DNA of 64,000 bases from positions 1,550,001 through 1,614,000 of the forward strand of contig JASGKF010000002.1 of NCBI GenBank assembly GCA_047600765.1. Direction: 5' to 3'. Under the pieces are notes generated by a model, which saw nothing but the letters and a program-made list of their open reading frames with translations, did no database searches and was not told where the DNA came from. This DNA is from Viridibacterium sp047600765. GTDB lineage: Bacteria > Pseudomonadota > Gammaproteobacteria > Burkholderiales > Rhodocyclaceae. The translations under genes were made by a program, and so were the position numbers. Every line of letters starts with the position of its first letter. The first letter of the stretch is position 1. Positions 10,953 through 20,648 of the stretch are shown one piece after another.

Positions 10953-11792
10953 ATGTCCGCCCTGAACGCCGACCTGCACTGCCACTCCACCGTATCCGAC
11001 GGCATGCTCAGCCCGACGGAGCTGGTGCGCCGTGCCGTGGCGAATGGTGTCGAGTTGCTGGCACTGACGGACCACGATGAACTGGGCGGTCTGGCGGAAG
11101 CGCGTGCCGAGGCGGATGCCTGGGGCTTGCGCTTCATCGACGGGGTGGAGGTTTCGGTGTCCTACCTCGACCAGACTGTGCATATCGTCGGTCTGGGCAT
11201 CCAGCCGGATTCCGAGGCCTTGCGCAACGGTCTGGCGGCGGTGAAGTCAGGGCGTGGCAGCCGGGCCCAGCGCATGAGTGACGAGCTGGCTAAGATCGGT
11301 ATCCGTGGCGTCTATGAAGGCGCGGCGAAGTACGCGGAGAATCCGGAGCTGATCGGCCGAGCCCACTTTGCGCGCTACCTCGTCGAGATCGGCATTGCGC
11401 GCGATACCTCAGAGGTGTTCGACAACTACCTCGTGCGCGGCAAGCCCGGTTTCGTCGACCATGAATGGGCAACCCTGGCAGAGGCCCTGGGCTGGATTCA
11501 TGCCGCGGGTGGCCTGGCGGTTATTGCTCACCCCGGCCGTTATCGTTTCTCGCGCGCCGAGATGACGCGCCTGTTCGACGAGTTCCGCGATCTGGACGGG
11601 GAAGGCGTTGAGGTAGTGACCAGTGCGCATACGCCGCAGATGACCAATGAGTACGCGACGATGGCGCGCCGTTATGGCCTGCTGGCATCGCGCGCTTCGG
11701 ACTTCCATGCCCCCGGTGAGGGCAGCATGGACCTCGGCAAGATCCCGCCGCTGGCGCCGGACTTGACGCCGGTCTGGACGCGCCTCATCTAA
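10953..11792 (+). CDS. rnm: PHP-domain 5'-3' exoribonuclease (RNase AM, YciV/TrpH family)
   Basis: 279 residues with the PHP metal-binding motifs: DLHCHSTVSDG near the N-terminus, LTDHDELGG, a later IAHPGRY and the final SDFHAPG. This fold uses a trinuclear metal site to hydrolyse phosphoesters. The E. coli relative YciV (RNase AM) matures the 5' ends of rRNA and degrades short oligonucleotides, including 3',5'-bisphosphates. It is followed after five bases by yciO, an association also seen in other proteobacteria. A plain PHP phosphoesterase label would be the conservative alternative. Confidence 0.85.
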   Translation: MSALNADLHCHSTVSDGMLSPTELVRRAVANGVELLALTDHDELGGLAEARAEADAWGLRFIDGVEVSVSYLDQTVHIVGLGIQPDSEALRNGLAAVKSGRGSRAQRMSDELAKIGIRGVYEGAAKYAENPELIGRAHFARYLVEIGIARDTSEVFDNYLVRGKPGFVDHEWATLAEALGWIHAAGGLAVIAHPGRYRFSRAEMTRLFDEFRDLDGEGVEVVTSAHTPQMTNEYATMARRYGLLASRASDFHAPGEGSMDLGKIPPLAPDLTPVWTRLI

Positions 11793-11797
11793 GCCGT

Positions 11798-12421
11798 ATG
11801 TCCCAGTACTTCGAGTTACACGCCGAGCATCCGCAGCCGCGACTGATCCGTCAGGCCGCAAGCATCCTGCGCGAAGGCGGCCTTATTGCCATGCCGACCG
11901 ACGCGGCCTATTCGCTGGTCGGCCACATCGGCGACGCGGACGTGCTGGACCGTATCCGGCGCATTCGCGGCGTTGACGAGCGCCATCACTTCACGCTGAT
12001 GTGTCGTGACCTGTCCGAGATTTCGACCTACGCCCGCGTCGACAACGCCCAGTTCCGCCTGCTGAAGGCCACGACGCCGGGCGCCTACACCTTCATTCTC
12101 GAAGGCACGAAGGAAGTGCCGCGCCGCCTGTTGCACCCCAAGCGCAAGACCATAGGCCTGCGCGTGCCGGATCACCGCATCGTGCTGGCCTTGCTGGAAG
12201 AGCTGGGGGAGCCCGTGATCTCCTCGACCCTGTTGCTGCCCGATGAGGACACGCCGCTGTTCGATGCCCACGACATCCGCGAACGGCTGGAACGCCAGCT
12301 GGACCTCGTGATCGATGGTGGTCCCTGCGGCATGGACCCGACGACCATCGTGGACCTCAGCAGCGGCGCGCCCGAGCTGATCCGCGAAGGCTGCGGCCCC
12401 CTGGCGCCGCTGGGCCTGTAG
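11798..12421 (+). CDS. yciO: YrdC/TsaC-like protein, YciO family
   Basis: 207 residues of the YrdC/Sua5 fold, with the N-terminal IRQAASILREGGLIAMPTDA nucleotide-binding strand-loop, FTLMCRDLSEIS, the basic KRKTIGLRVPDH segment and the C-terminal DPTTIVDLSSG. The family relates to the threonylcarbamoyl-AMP synthase that starts t6A37 tRNA modification, but YciO proteins form a separate branch with weak or different activity. It is five bases downstream of rnm and probably translationally coupled. Confidence 0.88.
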   Translation: MSQYFELHAEHPQPRLIRQAASILREGGLIAMPTDAAYSLVGHIGDADVLDRIRRIRGVDERHHFTLMCRDLSEISTYARVDNAQFRLLKATTPGAYTFILEGTKEVPRRLLHPKRKTIGLRVPDHRIVLALLEELGEPVISSTLLLPDEDTPLFDAHDIRERLERQLDLVIDGGPCGMDPTTIVDLSSGAPELIREGCGPLAPLGL

Positions 12422-12537
12422 CCGCGCGCCCCATCAAGTAGAATCTCCGCCCGTGGGTCTGCTGGACGGATCCGCATTCCGACTTTCGTCGCTTCCGGCC
12501 CGCGCCGGTGGCCACACTCAATAATCATTCCAAAACC

Positions 12538-13737
12538 ATGCACGCAGAACGAGTTCTCTCCGGCATGCGCCCCACCGGGCGTCTGCATATCGGCCACTAC
12601 CACGGCGCCCTCAAGAACTGGGTACGCCTGCAGCAAGAGAAGGAATGCTTCTTCTTCGTCGCCGACTGGCACGCCCTGACGACGGCTTACGACGATGTGA
12701 GCGTTATCGGCAACAGCGTGTGGGACATGGTCATCGACTGGCTCGCTGCGGGCGTCGACCCCGAAAAGTCAGTCGTCTTCCTGCAGTCGCGCCTGCCGCA
12801 ACACGCCGAGCTGCACGTGCTGCTGTCCATGATCACGCCGCTGGGCTGGCTGGAGCGCGTGCCGACCTACAAGGACCAGCAAGAGAAGCTGTCCGGCAAG
12901 GATCTCGCCACCTACGGCTTCCTCGGCTATCCGCTGCTGCAGAGCGCCGACATCCTGCTCTACCAGGCTAACCACGTGCCCGTCGGTGAAGACCAGGTGC
13001 CCCACATCGAGCTGACGCGCGAAGTGGCGCGCCGCTTCAACCACATCTTCGGTCGCGAACCGGATTTCGAAGAGAAGGCCAAAGCCGCTGCCAAGAAGCT
13101 CGGCGGCAAGCGCGACAAGCAACTCTTCGAGCTGCGCACCCGCTTTCAACAGGACGGTGACAAGGCCGCGCTGGAGCAGGCTCGTGCACTCGTCGCGGAT
13201 TCCGCCAGCCTGTCGAACGCTGACCGCGAGCGCCTGCTGGGCTACCTCGACGGCAGCAGCAAGCGCATCCTCACCGAACCGGGCGCGCTGCTCACGGAGG
13301 CTTCGCGAGTTGTCGGTCTGGACGGTCAGAAGATGTCCAAGTCCTACGGCAACACCATCATGATGCGTGAGGATCCCGAGTCGCTGGCCAAGAAGATCAA
13401 GACCATGCCGACCGACACGCAGCGCGTGCGCCGCACCGATCCCGGTGAGCCCGAACGTTGCCCGGTGTGGCAATTCCACCAGGTCTATTCCACGCCCGAA
13501 ACGCGCGAATGGGTGCAGGCCGGCTGTCGCTCCGCCGGTATCGGCTGCCTGGAGTGCAAGCAGCCCGTCATCGATGCCATGCAGGCCGAACAGGCGCCCA
13601 TGCACGAACGTGCCATGCAGTACGTCGCCAACCCCAAGCGCGTGCGCGAGGTCGTCGAGCACGGTAATGAACGCGCGCGCGTCGTCGCCGAGCAGACCAT
13701 GCAGGACGTGCGTGCGGCGATGGGGCTGGCGTATAGC
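12538..13737 (+). CDS. trpS: Tryptophan-tRNA ligase
   Basis: About 400 residues counted from the ATG at 12538; an in-frame GTG at 12508 is possible but lies in front of non-conserved sequence. The stop is at 13738-13740. It charges tRNA-Trp using ATP. The class I signatures are present: TGRLHIGHYHG (HIGH) near residue 15 and GQKMSKSYGN (KMSKS) near residue 265. An insertion between them (about residues 170-250, rich in Lys/Ala and Leu) marks the long TrpRS form common in betaproteobacteria. A TAGAAT hexamer at 12439-12444 may be part of its promoter. Confidence 0.96.
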
Positions 13738-13760
13738 TGATTTCTCCCGGAGCCTTCGCC

Positions 13761-15602
13761 ATGTTTTTCTCAGTTCATAGCAAACGATTCTGGATGCTTG
13801 TCTGTGGCATGTTCGCTGTCGTGTCCGCCGAGGTGGCGGTTGCAGCTTGCCCGGCGGGCCTGGATATCGCTGCATTGCAGGCAGACCGCAACAACGCACA
13901 GTCGCTCCACCGTCTTGGAGAGGCGTACCTCAATGGTGAGTGCGTTGAAGTGAGCGAAAAAAGGGCTGCAGATCTGTTCCGTCAGGCCGCTGAGCTGGGT
14001 CATCTGCAGGCGCAGAACGACTACGGGAGCTTGTTGTGGGCCGGACGCGGCGTGGAGCGCAGTTTCTCTGGTGCGGCCGAATGGTTTCGCAAGGCTGCTA
14101 TCGCGGGAAACAGCGCAGCGCAATATAACTTCGGCTACGTTTTGCGGAATGGTGAAGGTGTTTCCAGGGACGACAAGGCGGGACTCGACTGGATACGAAA
14201 AAGTGCCGAGCAGGGCTATGCGGAAGCGCAGATTGCGTTGAGCCATGCTTATCGGAACGGCAATGGGGTGCCCATCAGTCCAACCGAGGCTGCTGCGTGG
14301 CTCAAGAAAGCGGCCGATCAGGGGAGTGCTCGAGCTCAGCGGGGCTTGGCCATCATGTATCGCGACGGCACCGGGGTGGCAGGCAGTCCTGAAGAGTCTT
14401 TTCAGTGGATAAAGCGCGCTGCAGAAGCTGGCGATGCGAATGCGCAGAATGATTTGGGGCTGGCGTATCGCAACGGCCGTGGCACAAAGCAGGATCACGC
14501 ATTGGCGCTGGAATGGTTTCGCAAGTCTGTGGAGCAGGGGAACCGTTGGGCGACATGTAACCTGGGAGAAATGTACGAACTGGGCCGTGGCGTACCGGTG
14601 AACTACGCGACGGCGATGGAGTACTACCAGCGTGGCGCCGAGCTGGATAACGCAGCTTGCATGAGCAGCCTCGCCTGGATGTACATGAAGGGGCGTGGTG
14701 TTCCCATTGATCGTGCCGCAGCAATCAAGTTGTATCGCCGTGCTGCAGAAATGAACAATGCCCGTGCCCAGAACAATCTGGGCGACGCTTATGAGCGTGC
14801 CTTGGGCGTCGATCAGGACTGGGACAAGGCCATCTACTGGTATGGCAAGGCATTGGCCAACGGGAACTACACAGCTTCATTCAGCATGGGATACATGCAT
14901 GAGTTCGGCTGGGGGGTAAAGCCGGATCCTGTGGAAGCTGCGCGCCTGTACCGGATTGGCGCCGACAAGGCACATGCACTCTCCCAAAATGGGTTGGGTA
15001 GGCTCGCGGATGCCGGGCGTGGCATGGATGTGAATCTGTCCTTGGCTTTTTCACTCTTCAGCAAGGCAGCCGATCAAAACAATCTCTGGGCACAGTACAA
15101 CCTTGCAGGCGCTTACCTCTCCGGCCGTGGGACGCAGCAGAATGCTGCACTTGGGCATGAGTGGTTGTACAAGGCGGCAATGGCGGGGTTGCCGCGAGCT
15201 CAACTTGCTTTGAGTTTGCGGGACGATTCGGAATCTCAGCGCATGCAATGGTTGAAACAGCATGTGCCGTTGCAGATCAAGGCCAGTGAAGATTCCGATC
15301 AACTGCCCATGAAGTACATCTCGTCAGCGGAGGCATTGCTGTTTGCCGCCGATGTAGAAAGACTTCTGGCGAAGTCTGGCCTGCAGGATTTCGAACGCAT
15401 GCAATTGGCCATGATGTACTGGAGCGGATTTGCCGTGCCCACGGATGCCTTGAAGGCCTGCGCTTGGGCCATGAGTGTCAAAAGTTTTGATAGAGAAGCG
15501 CAGAGCCTTCTGCAGTCAACGTGCCGAACCCGGATTGGCAAGCTGTCGGCAGAGGACAGGAAGCAGTTTGATCAGCTTTCAAGCAAGGTGAGCGGTGGCT
15601 GA
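13761..15602 (+). CDS. Exported Sel1-repeat (SEL1-like, TPR-related) protein
   Basis: 613 residues with an N-terminal signal peptide (basic start, hydrophobic FWMLVCGMFAVVSAEVAVAAC). It then has at least eleven Sel1-like repeats of about 36 residues, each with the motif A...L...A..G...AQ..LG..Y..G.GV, for example LGHLQAQNDYGSLLWAGRGV and NNARAQNNLGDAYERALGV. Such solenoids bind partner proteins in the periplasm or at the surface. The last 150 residues do not follow the repeat. It is placed between trpS and scpA and overlaps the scpA start by eight bases. CCCGGAG precedes the ATG. Confidence 0.85.
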   Translation: MFFSVHSKRFWMLVCGMFAVVSAEVAVAACPAGLDIAALQADRNNAQSLHRLGEAYLNGECVEVSEKRAADLFRQAAELGHLQAQNDYGSLLWAGRGVERSFSGAAEWFRKAAIAGNSAAQYNFGYVLRNGEGVSRDDKAGLDWIRKSAEQGYAEAQIALSHAYRNGNGVPISPTEAAAWLKKAADQGSARAQRGLAIMYRDGTGVAGSPEESFQWIKRAAEAGDANAQNDLGLAYRNGRGTKQDHALALEWFRKSVEQGNRWATCNLGEMYELGRGVPVNYATAMEYYQRGAELDNAACMSSLAWMYMKGRGVPIDRAAAIKLYRRAAEMNNARAQNNLGDAYERALGVDQDWDKAIYWYGKALANGNYTASFSMGYMHEFGWGVKPDPVEAARLYRIGADKAHALSQNGLGRLADAGRGMDVNLSLAFSLFSKAADQNNLWAQYNLAGAYLSGRGTQQNAALGHEWLYKAAMAGLPRAQLALSLRDDSESQRMQWLKQHVPLQIKASEDSDQLPMKYISSAEALLFAADVERLLAKSGLQDFERMQLAMMYWSGFAVPTDALKACAWAMSVKSFDREAQSLLQSTCRTRIGKLSAEDRKQFDQLSSKVSGG

Positions 15603-16446
15603 GACGGTCACAGAGACTGATTCTGCGCAACAGGGGTTGCCTCTGCGTTTCATGGCGCGCATTCACGGCGAGCCCATGGCGCAGATGCCGACGGATCTCT
15701 ACATCCCGCCCGACGCGCTGGAGGTTTTTCTCGACACCTTCGAGGGGCCGCTCGATCTCTTGCTCTACCTGGTTCGCCGCGCCAATCTCGACATCCTCGA
15801 CATTCCGATGGCGCCGCTGACGGCGCAGTACCTTGAGTACATCGATGCGATGCGGGCTTCCAACCTGGAGCTGGCGGGGGAATATCTGCTGATGGCGGCC
15901 ATGCTGCTCGACATCAAGTCACGCATGCTGCTGCCCAAGCCGCCGCGCGCGAATCCGGACGATGTGGAGGAGGATCCGCGTGCGGAGCTGGTGCGCCGGC
16001 TTGTCGAATACGAACAGATCAAACGTGCTTCACAGGTGCTTGACACCTTGCCGCGCGTTGAACGCGACTACGAATGGACGGCGGTGCAGATCGCGACGGC
16101 GGCAGTTGAGCGTTTGCCGGATGTAAACCTCAGCGATTTGCAGAATGCCTGGCTGGGTCTGTTGCAGCGGGCCAGGCTCAATACGCACCATCATATCGGC
16201 CGTGAAGCCCTGTCGGTACGCGAGTACATGACCGAGATCCTGCGCCGTCTGCAAGGCTGTGAGTATGTGGAGTTTATCGAGCTGTTCGATATGAGCCACG
16301 GCGTGGCAAGCCTGATCGTGGGCTTCCTCGCGGTGTTGGAACTGGTCAAGGAGCGTCTGGTGCAGATCACCCAGAATGCGCCAATGGAAACGCTTTACGT
16401 CCGTCTGCCCGAACATGGATCCGAGCCCGAACCCCTTGCCGCCTGA
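15595..16446 (+). CDS. scpA: Segregation and condensation protein A (kleisin)
   Basis: 283 residues. ScpA bridges the SMC ATPase dimer together with ScpB in chromosome compaction. The signature is FEGPLDLLLYLVRRANLDI, followed by MAAMLLDIKSRMLLP. The GTG at 15595 overlaps the stop of the Sel1 gene; an internal ATG at 15652 (MARIHGEP) or the one ahead of MPTDLYIPP could be the true start, because the conserved part begins only about 30 residues in. It overlaps scpB. No smc gene is in the window. Confidence 0.93.
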   Translation: MAETVTETDSAQQGLPLRFMARIHGEPMAQMPTDLYIPPDALEVFLDTFEGPLDLLLYLVRRANLDILDIPMAPLTAQYLEYIDAMRASNLELAGEYLLMAAMLLDIKSRMLLPKPPRANPDDVEEDPRAELVRRLVEYEQIKRASQVLDTLPRVERDYEWTAVQIATAAVERLPDVNLSDLQNAWLGLLQRARLNTHHHIGREALSVREYMTEILRRLQGCEYVEFIELFDMSHGVASLIVGFLAVLELVKERLVQITQNAPMETLYVRLPEHGSEPEPLAA

Positions 16447-17092
16447 AGAGATACGCGAGATCGATGACGCGGCTGCGCCAGTGACGGAGCCGGCCACGGC
16501 CGATGTGGCGCTGGCCCTGCAGGTGCTGGAGGCGGCCTTGCTGTCGGCTGACGAGCCCTTGTCCAATACCGATCTGCGTCGCTTGTTCGAGCCCGATATC
16601 GGTGCTGACCTGATCGGCCGCCTGCTCGCCGAGTTGCAGCAGAACTGGCAGGGGCGCTCGGTAGAACTCAAGCGTCTGGCCTCGGGTTGGCGCTTCCAGA
16701 CCCGTGAAGCCCTGCAGCCATATCTGGAGCGGCTCAGGCAGACCCGGGCGCCCCGTTATTCACGGGCGGTACTGGAAACCTTGGCGATCATCGTGTATCG
16801 TCAGCCCGTCACGCGTGGCGACATTGAAGAAATTCGCGGCGTGGCCGTTTCAGCAAACATCATCAAATTGCTCGAAACGCGCGGTTGGATCGACACTATC
16901 GGTCACCGCGATACGCCGGGACGCCCGGCCCTCTACGCAACTACCCGCAAGTTTCTGGACGACCTCGGCCTGCGCAGCCTGACTGAGCTGCCGCCTTTGT
17001 CTTCCCTTTCCGACATCGAAGGAGTTCTCGATCTTGTCGAACCCGCAGAACACGCGTCGCCCGACGCGTCGCAGCCCCCGCAAGACGGCTGA
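16415..17092 (+). CDS. scpB: Segregation and condensation protein B
   Basis: 225 residues beginning MDPSPNPLPPEE at the ATG inside the scpA C-terminal coding region. ScpB is a pair of winged helices that binds ScpA and the SMC head. The core VLETLAIIVYRQPVTRGDIEEIRGV is typical. Overlap with scpA (about 30 bases) and with the TTG start of rluB suggests translational coupling in an scpA-scpB-rluB operon. Confidence 0.93.
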   Translation: MDPSPNPLPPEEIREIDDAAAPVTEPATADVALALQVLEAALLSADEPLSNTDLRRLFEPDIGADLIGRLLAELQQNWQGRSVELKRLASGWRFQTREALQPYLERLRQTRAPRYSRAVLETLAIIVYRQPVTRGDIEEIRGVAVSANIIKLLETRGWIDTIGHRDTPGRPALYATTRKFLDDLGLRSLTELPPLSSLSDIEGVLDLVEPAEHASPDASQPPQDG

Positions 17093-18383
17093 CGGGGCTG
17101 TCAGTGCCGCGCCGGAAGGTGCATCGCCGCGCCGTAACCGCCGCAACGGCAATGCCGCCGAGGCTGAGACCTTCGAAACGCCGGTCTACGCTGGCCCCGG
17201 ATACGATGATGACGATTTCCCCGCGTATGGCGGCGGAGACGAATCCCACGACGAAGACGAGCACGAGGACGATAGCCAGCTGGCCTTCCTCGGTCGCAAG
17301 GGCGGCAATCTGCACGCCAATGCCAAGCCCGAACTGGGCGGTGGCGAGCGCCGCGGCGGACGTCCTGGTGGCCGCGGTAAGGCTTCCGGTGAGATGCTGG
17401 AAGACGGCGAGCGCATCCAGAAGGTGCTGGCTGCTGCGGGCTACGCGTCGCGTCGCGAGGTTGAGGAATGGATCGTTGCCGGGCGCGTGAGCGTCAATGG
17501 CCTGCCCAGCTTCCTGGGCCAGAAGATTTCGCAAGGTGACCGCGTCAAGGTCAATGGCAAGCTCATCAATGTGCGCTTTGCCGAACGCGCGCCGCGCGTG
17601 CTGATCTATCACAAGCCGGACGGCGAGATCGTCTCAAAGGACGATCCGGAGGGCCGTCCCAGCGTGTTCGACCGCCTGCCGACGCTGCGCCGTGGTCGTT
17701 GGATCGCCATCGGCCGCCTCGATTTCAACACCAGCGGCCTGCTGCTGTTCACTGACAACGGTGATCTGGCCAACAAGCTGATGCACCCGCGCTACAACTT
17801 CGACCGCGAATACGCCGTGCGTATTCTTGGCGAACTCAGCGAAGAGCAGCGCAAGACCTTGACGACAGGCATCGAGCTGGAGGACGGCCCGGCCAAGTTC
17901 AACATGGTGCGCGAAGACGGTGGCGAAGGTGCCAACAAGTGGTACCGCGTTTCGATCTCCGAAGGTCGCAACCGCGAAGTGCGCCGCATGTTCGAGGCGC
18001 TGGGCCTGACGGTCAGCCGCCTGATGCGTGTGCGTTACGGTCCGGTGGCCCTGCCGCCGCGCCTGAAGCGCGGCATGTTCGAAGACATGGTGCCTGAGAT
18101 GGTCAAGGCACTGGTCGGCAAGGAAGGTGCCCGCGCCAGCAAGCCCGGCGCTGGCAATCCGTCCCGCCGTAGCCGTAATCGTCGTGGCGCCAAGCCCATG
18201 GGGCCCCGTCAGGCTGCACAGCAGATCGCGCCGGGTGTGGATCTGGCAAGCCTGCCAACCCAGGAGGGCGCACCTGCCGCCGCTTCCGGTGAAGCCAAAC
18301 CAGCCGGGCAGCGCCGTGGCAATCGCCGGCGTGGTGGCAACCGCCGCAAGCCAAAGGCGCCGGCGCCTGCGGGCGAGATCTGA
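17034..18383 (+). CDS. rluB: Ribosomal large subunit pseudouridine synthase B
   Basis: 449 residues. It isomerises uridine 2605 of 23S rRNA. The start is a TTG at 17034, supported by GAAGGAG nine bases upstream and by the lack of any nearer ATG. Residues about 120-180 form the S4 RNA-binding domain (GERIQKVLAAAGYASRREVEE), and the catalytic motif is GRLDFNTSGLLLFTDNG with the nucleophilic Asp. The N-terminal about 110 residues are acidic and basic low-complexity sequence, and the C-terminus is a long Arg/Lys/Gly-rich tail, as often seen in betaproteobacterial RluB. Confidence 0.94.
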   Translation: MSNPQNTRRPTRRSPRKTADGAVSAAPEGASPRRNRRNGNAAEAETFETPVYAGPGYDDDDFPAYGGGDESHDEDEHEDDSQLAFLGRKGGNLHANAKPELGGGERRGGRPGGRGKASGEMLEDGERIQKVLAAAGYASRREVEEWIVAGRVSVNGLPSFLGQKISQGDRVKVNGKLINVRFAERAPRVLIYHKPDGEIVSKDDPEGRPSVFDRLPTLRRGRWIAIGRLDFNTSGLLLFTDNGDLANKLMHPRYNFDREYAVRILGELSEEQRKTLTTGIELEDGPAKFNMVREDGGEGANKWYRVSISEGRNREVRRMFEALGLTVSRLMRVRYGPVALPPRLKRGMFEDMVPEMVKALVGKEGARASKPGAGNPSRRSRNRRGAKPMGPRQAAQQIAPGVDLASLPTQEGAPAAASGEAKPAGQRRGNRRRGGNRRKPKAPAPAGEI

Positions 18384-18487
18384 GCGTTCGGGATAGCGGG
18401 GCGCGACAGCCGGGAACGGGGGGCGTAAAGCGGCCCGGTCACCGCGCCTGAGCAGCCCCGTTCCTGCGAATTGTTCTGCGCGCCGCA

Positions 18488-18516
18488 TTTACTGCGGCAG
18501 GGCAGCATGCTATAGT
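18488..18516 (+). promoter_or_regulatory. Sigma-70-like promoter of the rimP-nusA-infB operon
   Basis: TTTACT (18488-18493) and TATAGT (18511-18516) are exactly 17 bases apart, matching four and five of six consensus bases. It lies about 170 bases before rimP and starts a transcript with a structured leader. This is the best promoter candidate in the core region. Confidence 0.6.
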
Positions 18517-18593
18517 CCTGCGGTTATTTCGCTCCGCATCCGGCGTGGTTTGTCGGCGACGGAAGTCAGCGTGAGCGAGTCTTTCCGGTGGTT

Positions 18594-18640
18594 TGGGTCG
18601 CTTTTGGACCCGGGGATGGGCGTTTCGCCCATTTTTTATT
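18594..18640 (+). promoter_or_regulatory. rimP leader hairpins, terminator-like
   Basis: Two hairpins follow one another: GGGTC (18595-18599) with GACCC (18607-18611), then ATGGGCG (18616-18622) with CGCCCAT (18626-18632), loop TTT, followed by a T-run. The second resembles an intrinsic terminator although it precedes rimP, as in the conserved proteobacterial rimP leader motif, where attenuation of the nusA operon is suspected. Confidence 0.55.
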
Positions 18641-18686
18641 TGTGTCGTCGATTCGTGAAGTCGGATCGGTACGGGCTTGGTTTTCG

Positions 18687-19118
18687 ATGGATCTTTTTCG
18701 CGTTGTGGATGAGGCCGTGAGCGGTCTCGGGTTCGAACTGGTTAACCTTGAAATGTCGCCCAAGGCGAGGCTTCTGCGCGTGTTCATCGATATCGAGCGC
18801 GGCATCACGGTGGATGACTGTGGCACGGTGAGCCACCACCTGCAGCGTGTGTTCGAAGTGGAAGGCGTGGATTACGACCGCCTTGAGATTTCGTCACCGG
18901 GGCTGGATCGCCCGCTCAAGAAGGCGGGTGACTTCGAGCGCTTCGCAGGTCAGGACGTGCAGATTCGTATCCGTTTGCCGATCGCCAATCAGCGCAACTT
19001 TGCGGGTCAGCTGCAAGGGCTGCGTGATGGCAAGGTCGTTGTGAAAACCGAAAAAGGGGAACAAGCGTTCGATCTCGTGGATATCGAGAAGGCGCGCCTT
19101 GTGCCCAAGTTTGATTGA
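18687..19118 (+). CDS. rimP: Ribosome maturation factor RimP
   Basis: 143 residues from the ATG at 18687 (MDLFRVVDEAVSGLGFELV); a longer frame upstream runs through the leader hairpin and is unlikely. RimP assists 30S subunit assembly. Typical motifs are LLRVFIDIERGITVDDC and LEISSPGLDRPLKK. It is the first gene of rimP-nusA-infB-rbfA-truB, with nusA 38 bases downstream. Confidence 0.95.
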   Translation: MDLFRVVDEAVSGLGFELVNLEMSPKARLLRVFIDIERGITVDDCGTVSHHLQRVFEVEGVDYDRLEISSPGLDRPLKKAGDFERFAGQDVQIRIRLPIANQRNFAGQLQGLRDGKVVVKTEKGEQAFDLVDIEKARLVPKFD

Positions 19119-19156
19119 GCTTTGTTGAATCAGTGCCTGCGAGAGGGGATTAAGCA

Positions 19157-20641
19157 ATGAGCCGCGAAGTGCTGCTGCTTGTGGATGCGTTGTCGCGTGA
19201 AAAAAACGTGGCCAAAGAGACCGTGTTCATCGCGCTGGAAATGGCTTTGGCCTCGGCCACCAAGAAGCGCATCCATGACGACGCCGATGTGCGCGTGTCG
19301 ATCAACCGCGAAACAGGCGAATACGAGTCGTTCCGTCGCTGGGTTGTGATGCTGGATGCCGAAGTCGAGAACGACGAGGCGCAGATGGGCATCATCGATG
19401 CGCGTGAAGAAGATCCGGAAATCCAGATCGGTGACTTCATTGAAGAGCCGCTTGAGCCCATCGACTTCGGTCGTATCGGTGCGCAAGCTGCCAAGCAGGT
19501 CATCCTGCAGAAGATCCGTGATGCCGAGCGCGAACAGATCCTCAACGACTTCCTGGAGCGTGGCGAACATCTCGTCACCGGTTCGGTCAAGCGTATCGAG
19601 CGTGGCAATGCCATCGTCGAAGCCGGCCGTCTCGAAGCCGTGCTGCCGCGTGACCAGCAGATCCCGAAGGAAAACCTGCGTGTGGGCGACCGTGTGCGTG
19701 CCTACCTGCTGCGCATCGACCGCAATGCACGTGGCCCGCAACTGGTGCTCTCGCGCAGCGCGCCCGACTTCATCTCCAAGCTCTTCGAACTTGAAGTGCC
19801 CGAGATCGAAGACGGCCTGCTGGAAATCAAGGCGGCTGCCCGTGACCCTGGCCTGCGCGCCAAGATTGCTGTGAAGGCCAACGATGCCCGTATCGATCCG
19901 ATCGGTACCTGTGTCGGTCTGCGTGGCTCGCGCGTCACGGCCGTGCGTAACGAACTCGGCGGCGAGAACGTCAACATCGTGCTGTGGTCGGCGGATGCTG
20001 CGCAGTTCGTGATCGGCGCACTGGCACCGGCCGAAGTGAGCTCCATCGTCGTGGATGAAGAAACGCACACCATGGACGTGGTGGTCGACGAAGGCAATCT
20101 CGCCATGGCTATCGGTCGTGGTGGTCAGAACGTCAAGCTGGCATCCGAGCTGACGGGCTGGAATATCAACCTGATGACCGAGAGCGCAGCTGCTGAACGC
20201 AGCGAGCAGGAACAGGGTCGCCTGCGCAGTCTGTTCTGCGAGAAGCTCGACGTGGACGAGGAAGTGGCCGACATCCTGATCGAGGAAGGCTTCTCGTCGC
20301 TCGAAGAAATCGCCTACGTGCCCATCGCCGAAATGATGGAAATCGAAGCCTTCGACGAAGACACGGTGAACGAACTGCGTCAACGTGCGCGCAACGTCCT
20401 GCTGACGGAAGCCATCGTGAACGAAGAGCAGCTCGAAGGCGTGGAAGAAGCGCTGTTGGCACTCGAGGGCATGGACAAGACGCTGGCTGCCAAGCTGGCT
20501 GCACAAGGCATCAAGACACGTGACGATCTCGCCGACCTCGCGGTTGACGAGCTGGTTGAAATGGCAGGGCTCGAAGATGCCCGTGCCAAGGATCTGATTA
20601 CCAAGGCGCGCGCGCACTGGTTTGAGCAAGCGGGGGAGTAA
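19157..20641 (+). CDS. nusA: Transcription termination/antitermination protein NusA
   Basis: 494 residues with the standard order: N-terminal RNA polymerase-binding domain, S1 domain (about residues 135-200, GSVKRIERGNAIVEAG), two KH domains (about 230-350, with VGLRGSRV and AIGRGGQNVKLA) and a C-terminal acidic repeat region ending in the helix-hairpin-like segments. It modulates pausing, termination and rRNA antitermination. It overlaps the preferred infB start region closely (stop at 20641, infB ATG at 20649). Confidence 0.97.
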   Translation: MSREVLLLVDALSREKNVAKETVFIALEMALASATKKRIHDDADVRVSINRETGEYESFRRWVVMLDAEVENDEAQMGIIDAREEDPEIQIGDFIEEPLEPIDFGRIGAQAAKQVILQKIRDAEREQILNDFLERGEHLVTGSVKRIERGNAIVEAGRLEAVLPRDQQIPKENLRVGDRVRAYLLRIDRNARGPQLVLSRSAPDFISKLFELEVPEIEDGLLEIKAAARDPGLRAKIAVKANDARIDPIGTCVGLRGSRVTAVRNELGGENVNIVLWSADAAQFVIGALAPAEVSSIVVDEETHTMDVVVDEGNLAMAIGRGGQNVKLASELTGWNINLMTESAAAERSEQEQGRLRSLFCEKLDVDEEVADILIEEGFSSLEEIAYVPIAEMMEIEAFDEDTVNELRQRARNVLLTEAIVNEEQLEGVEEALLALEGMDKTLAAKLAAQGIKTRDDLADLAVDELVEMAGLEDARAKDLITKARAHWFEQAGE

Positions 20642-20648
20642 GAGCACG

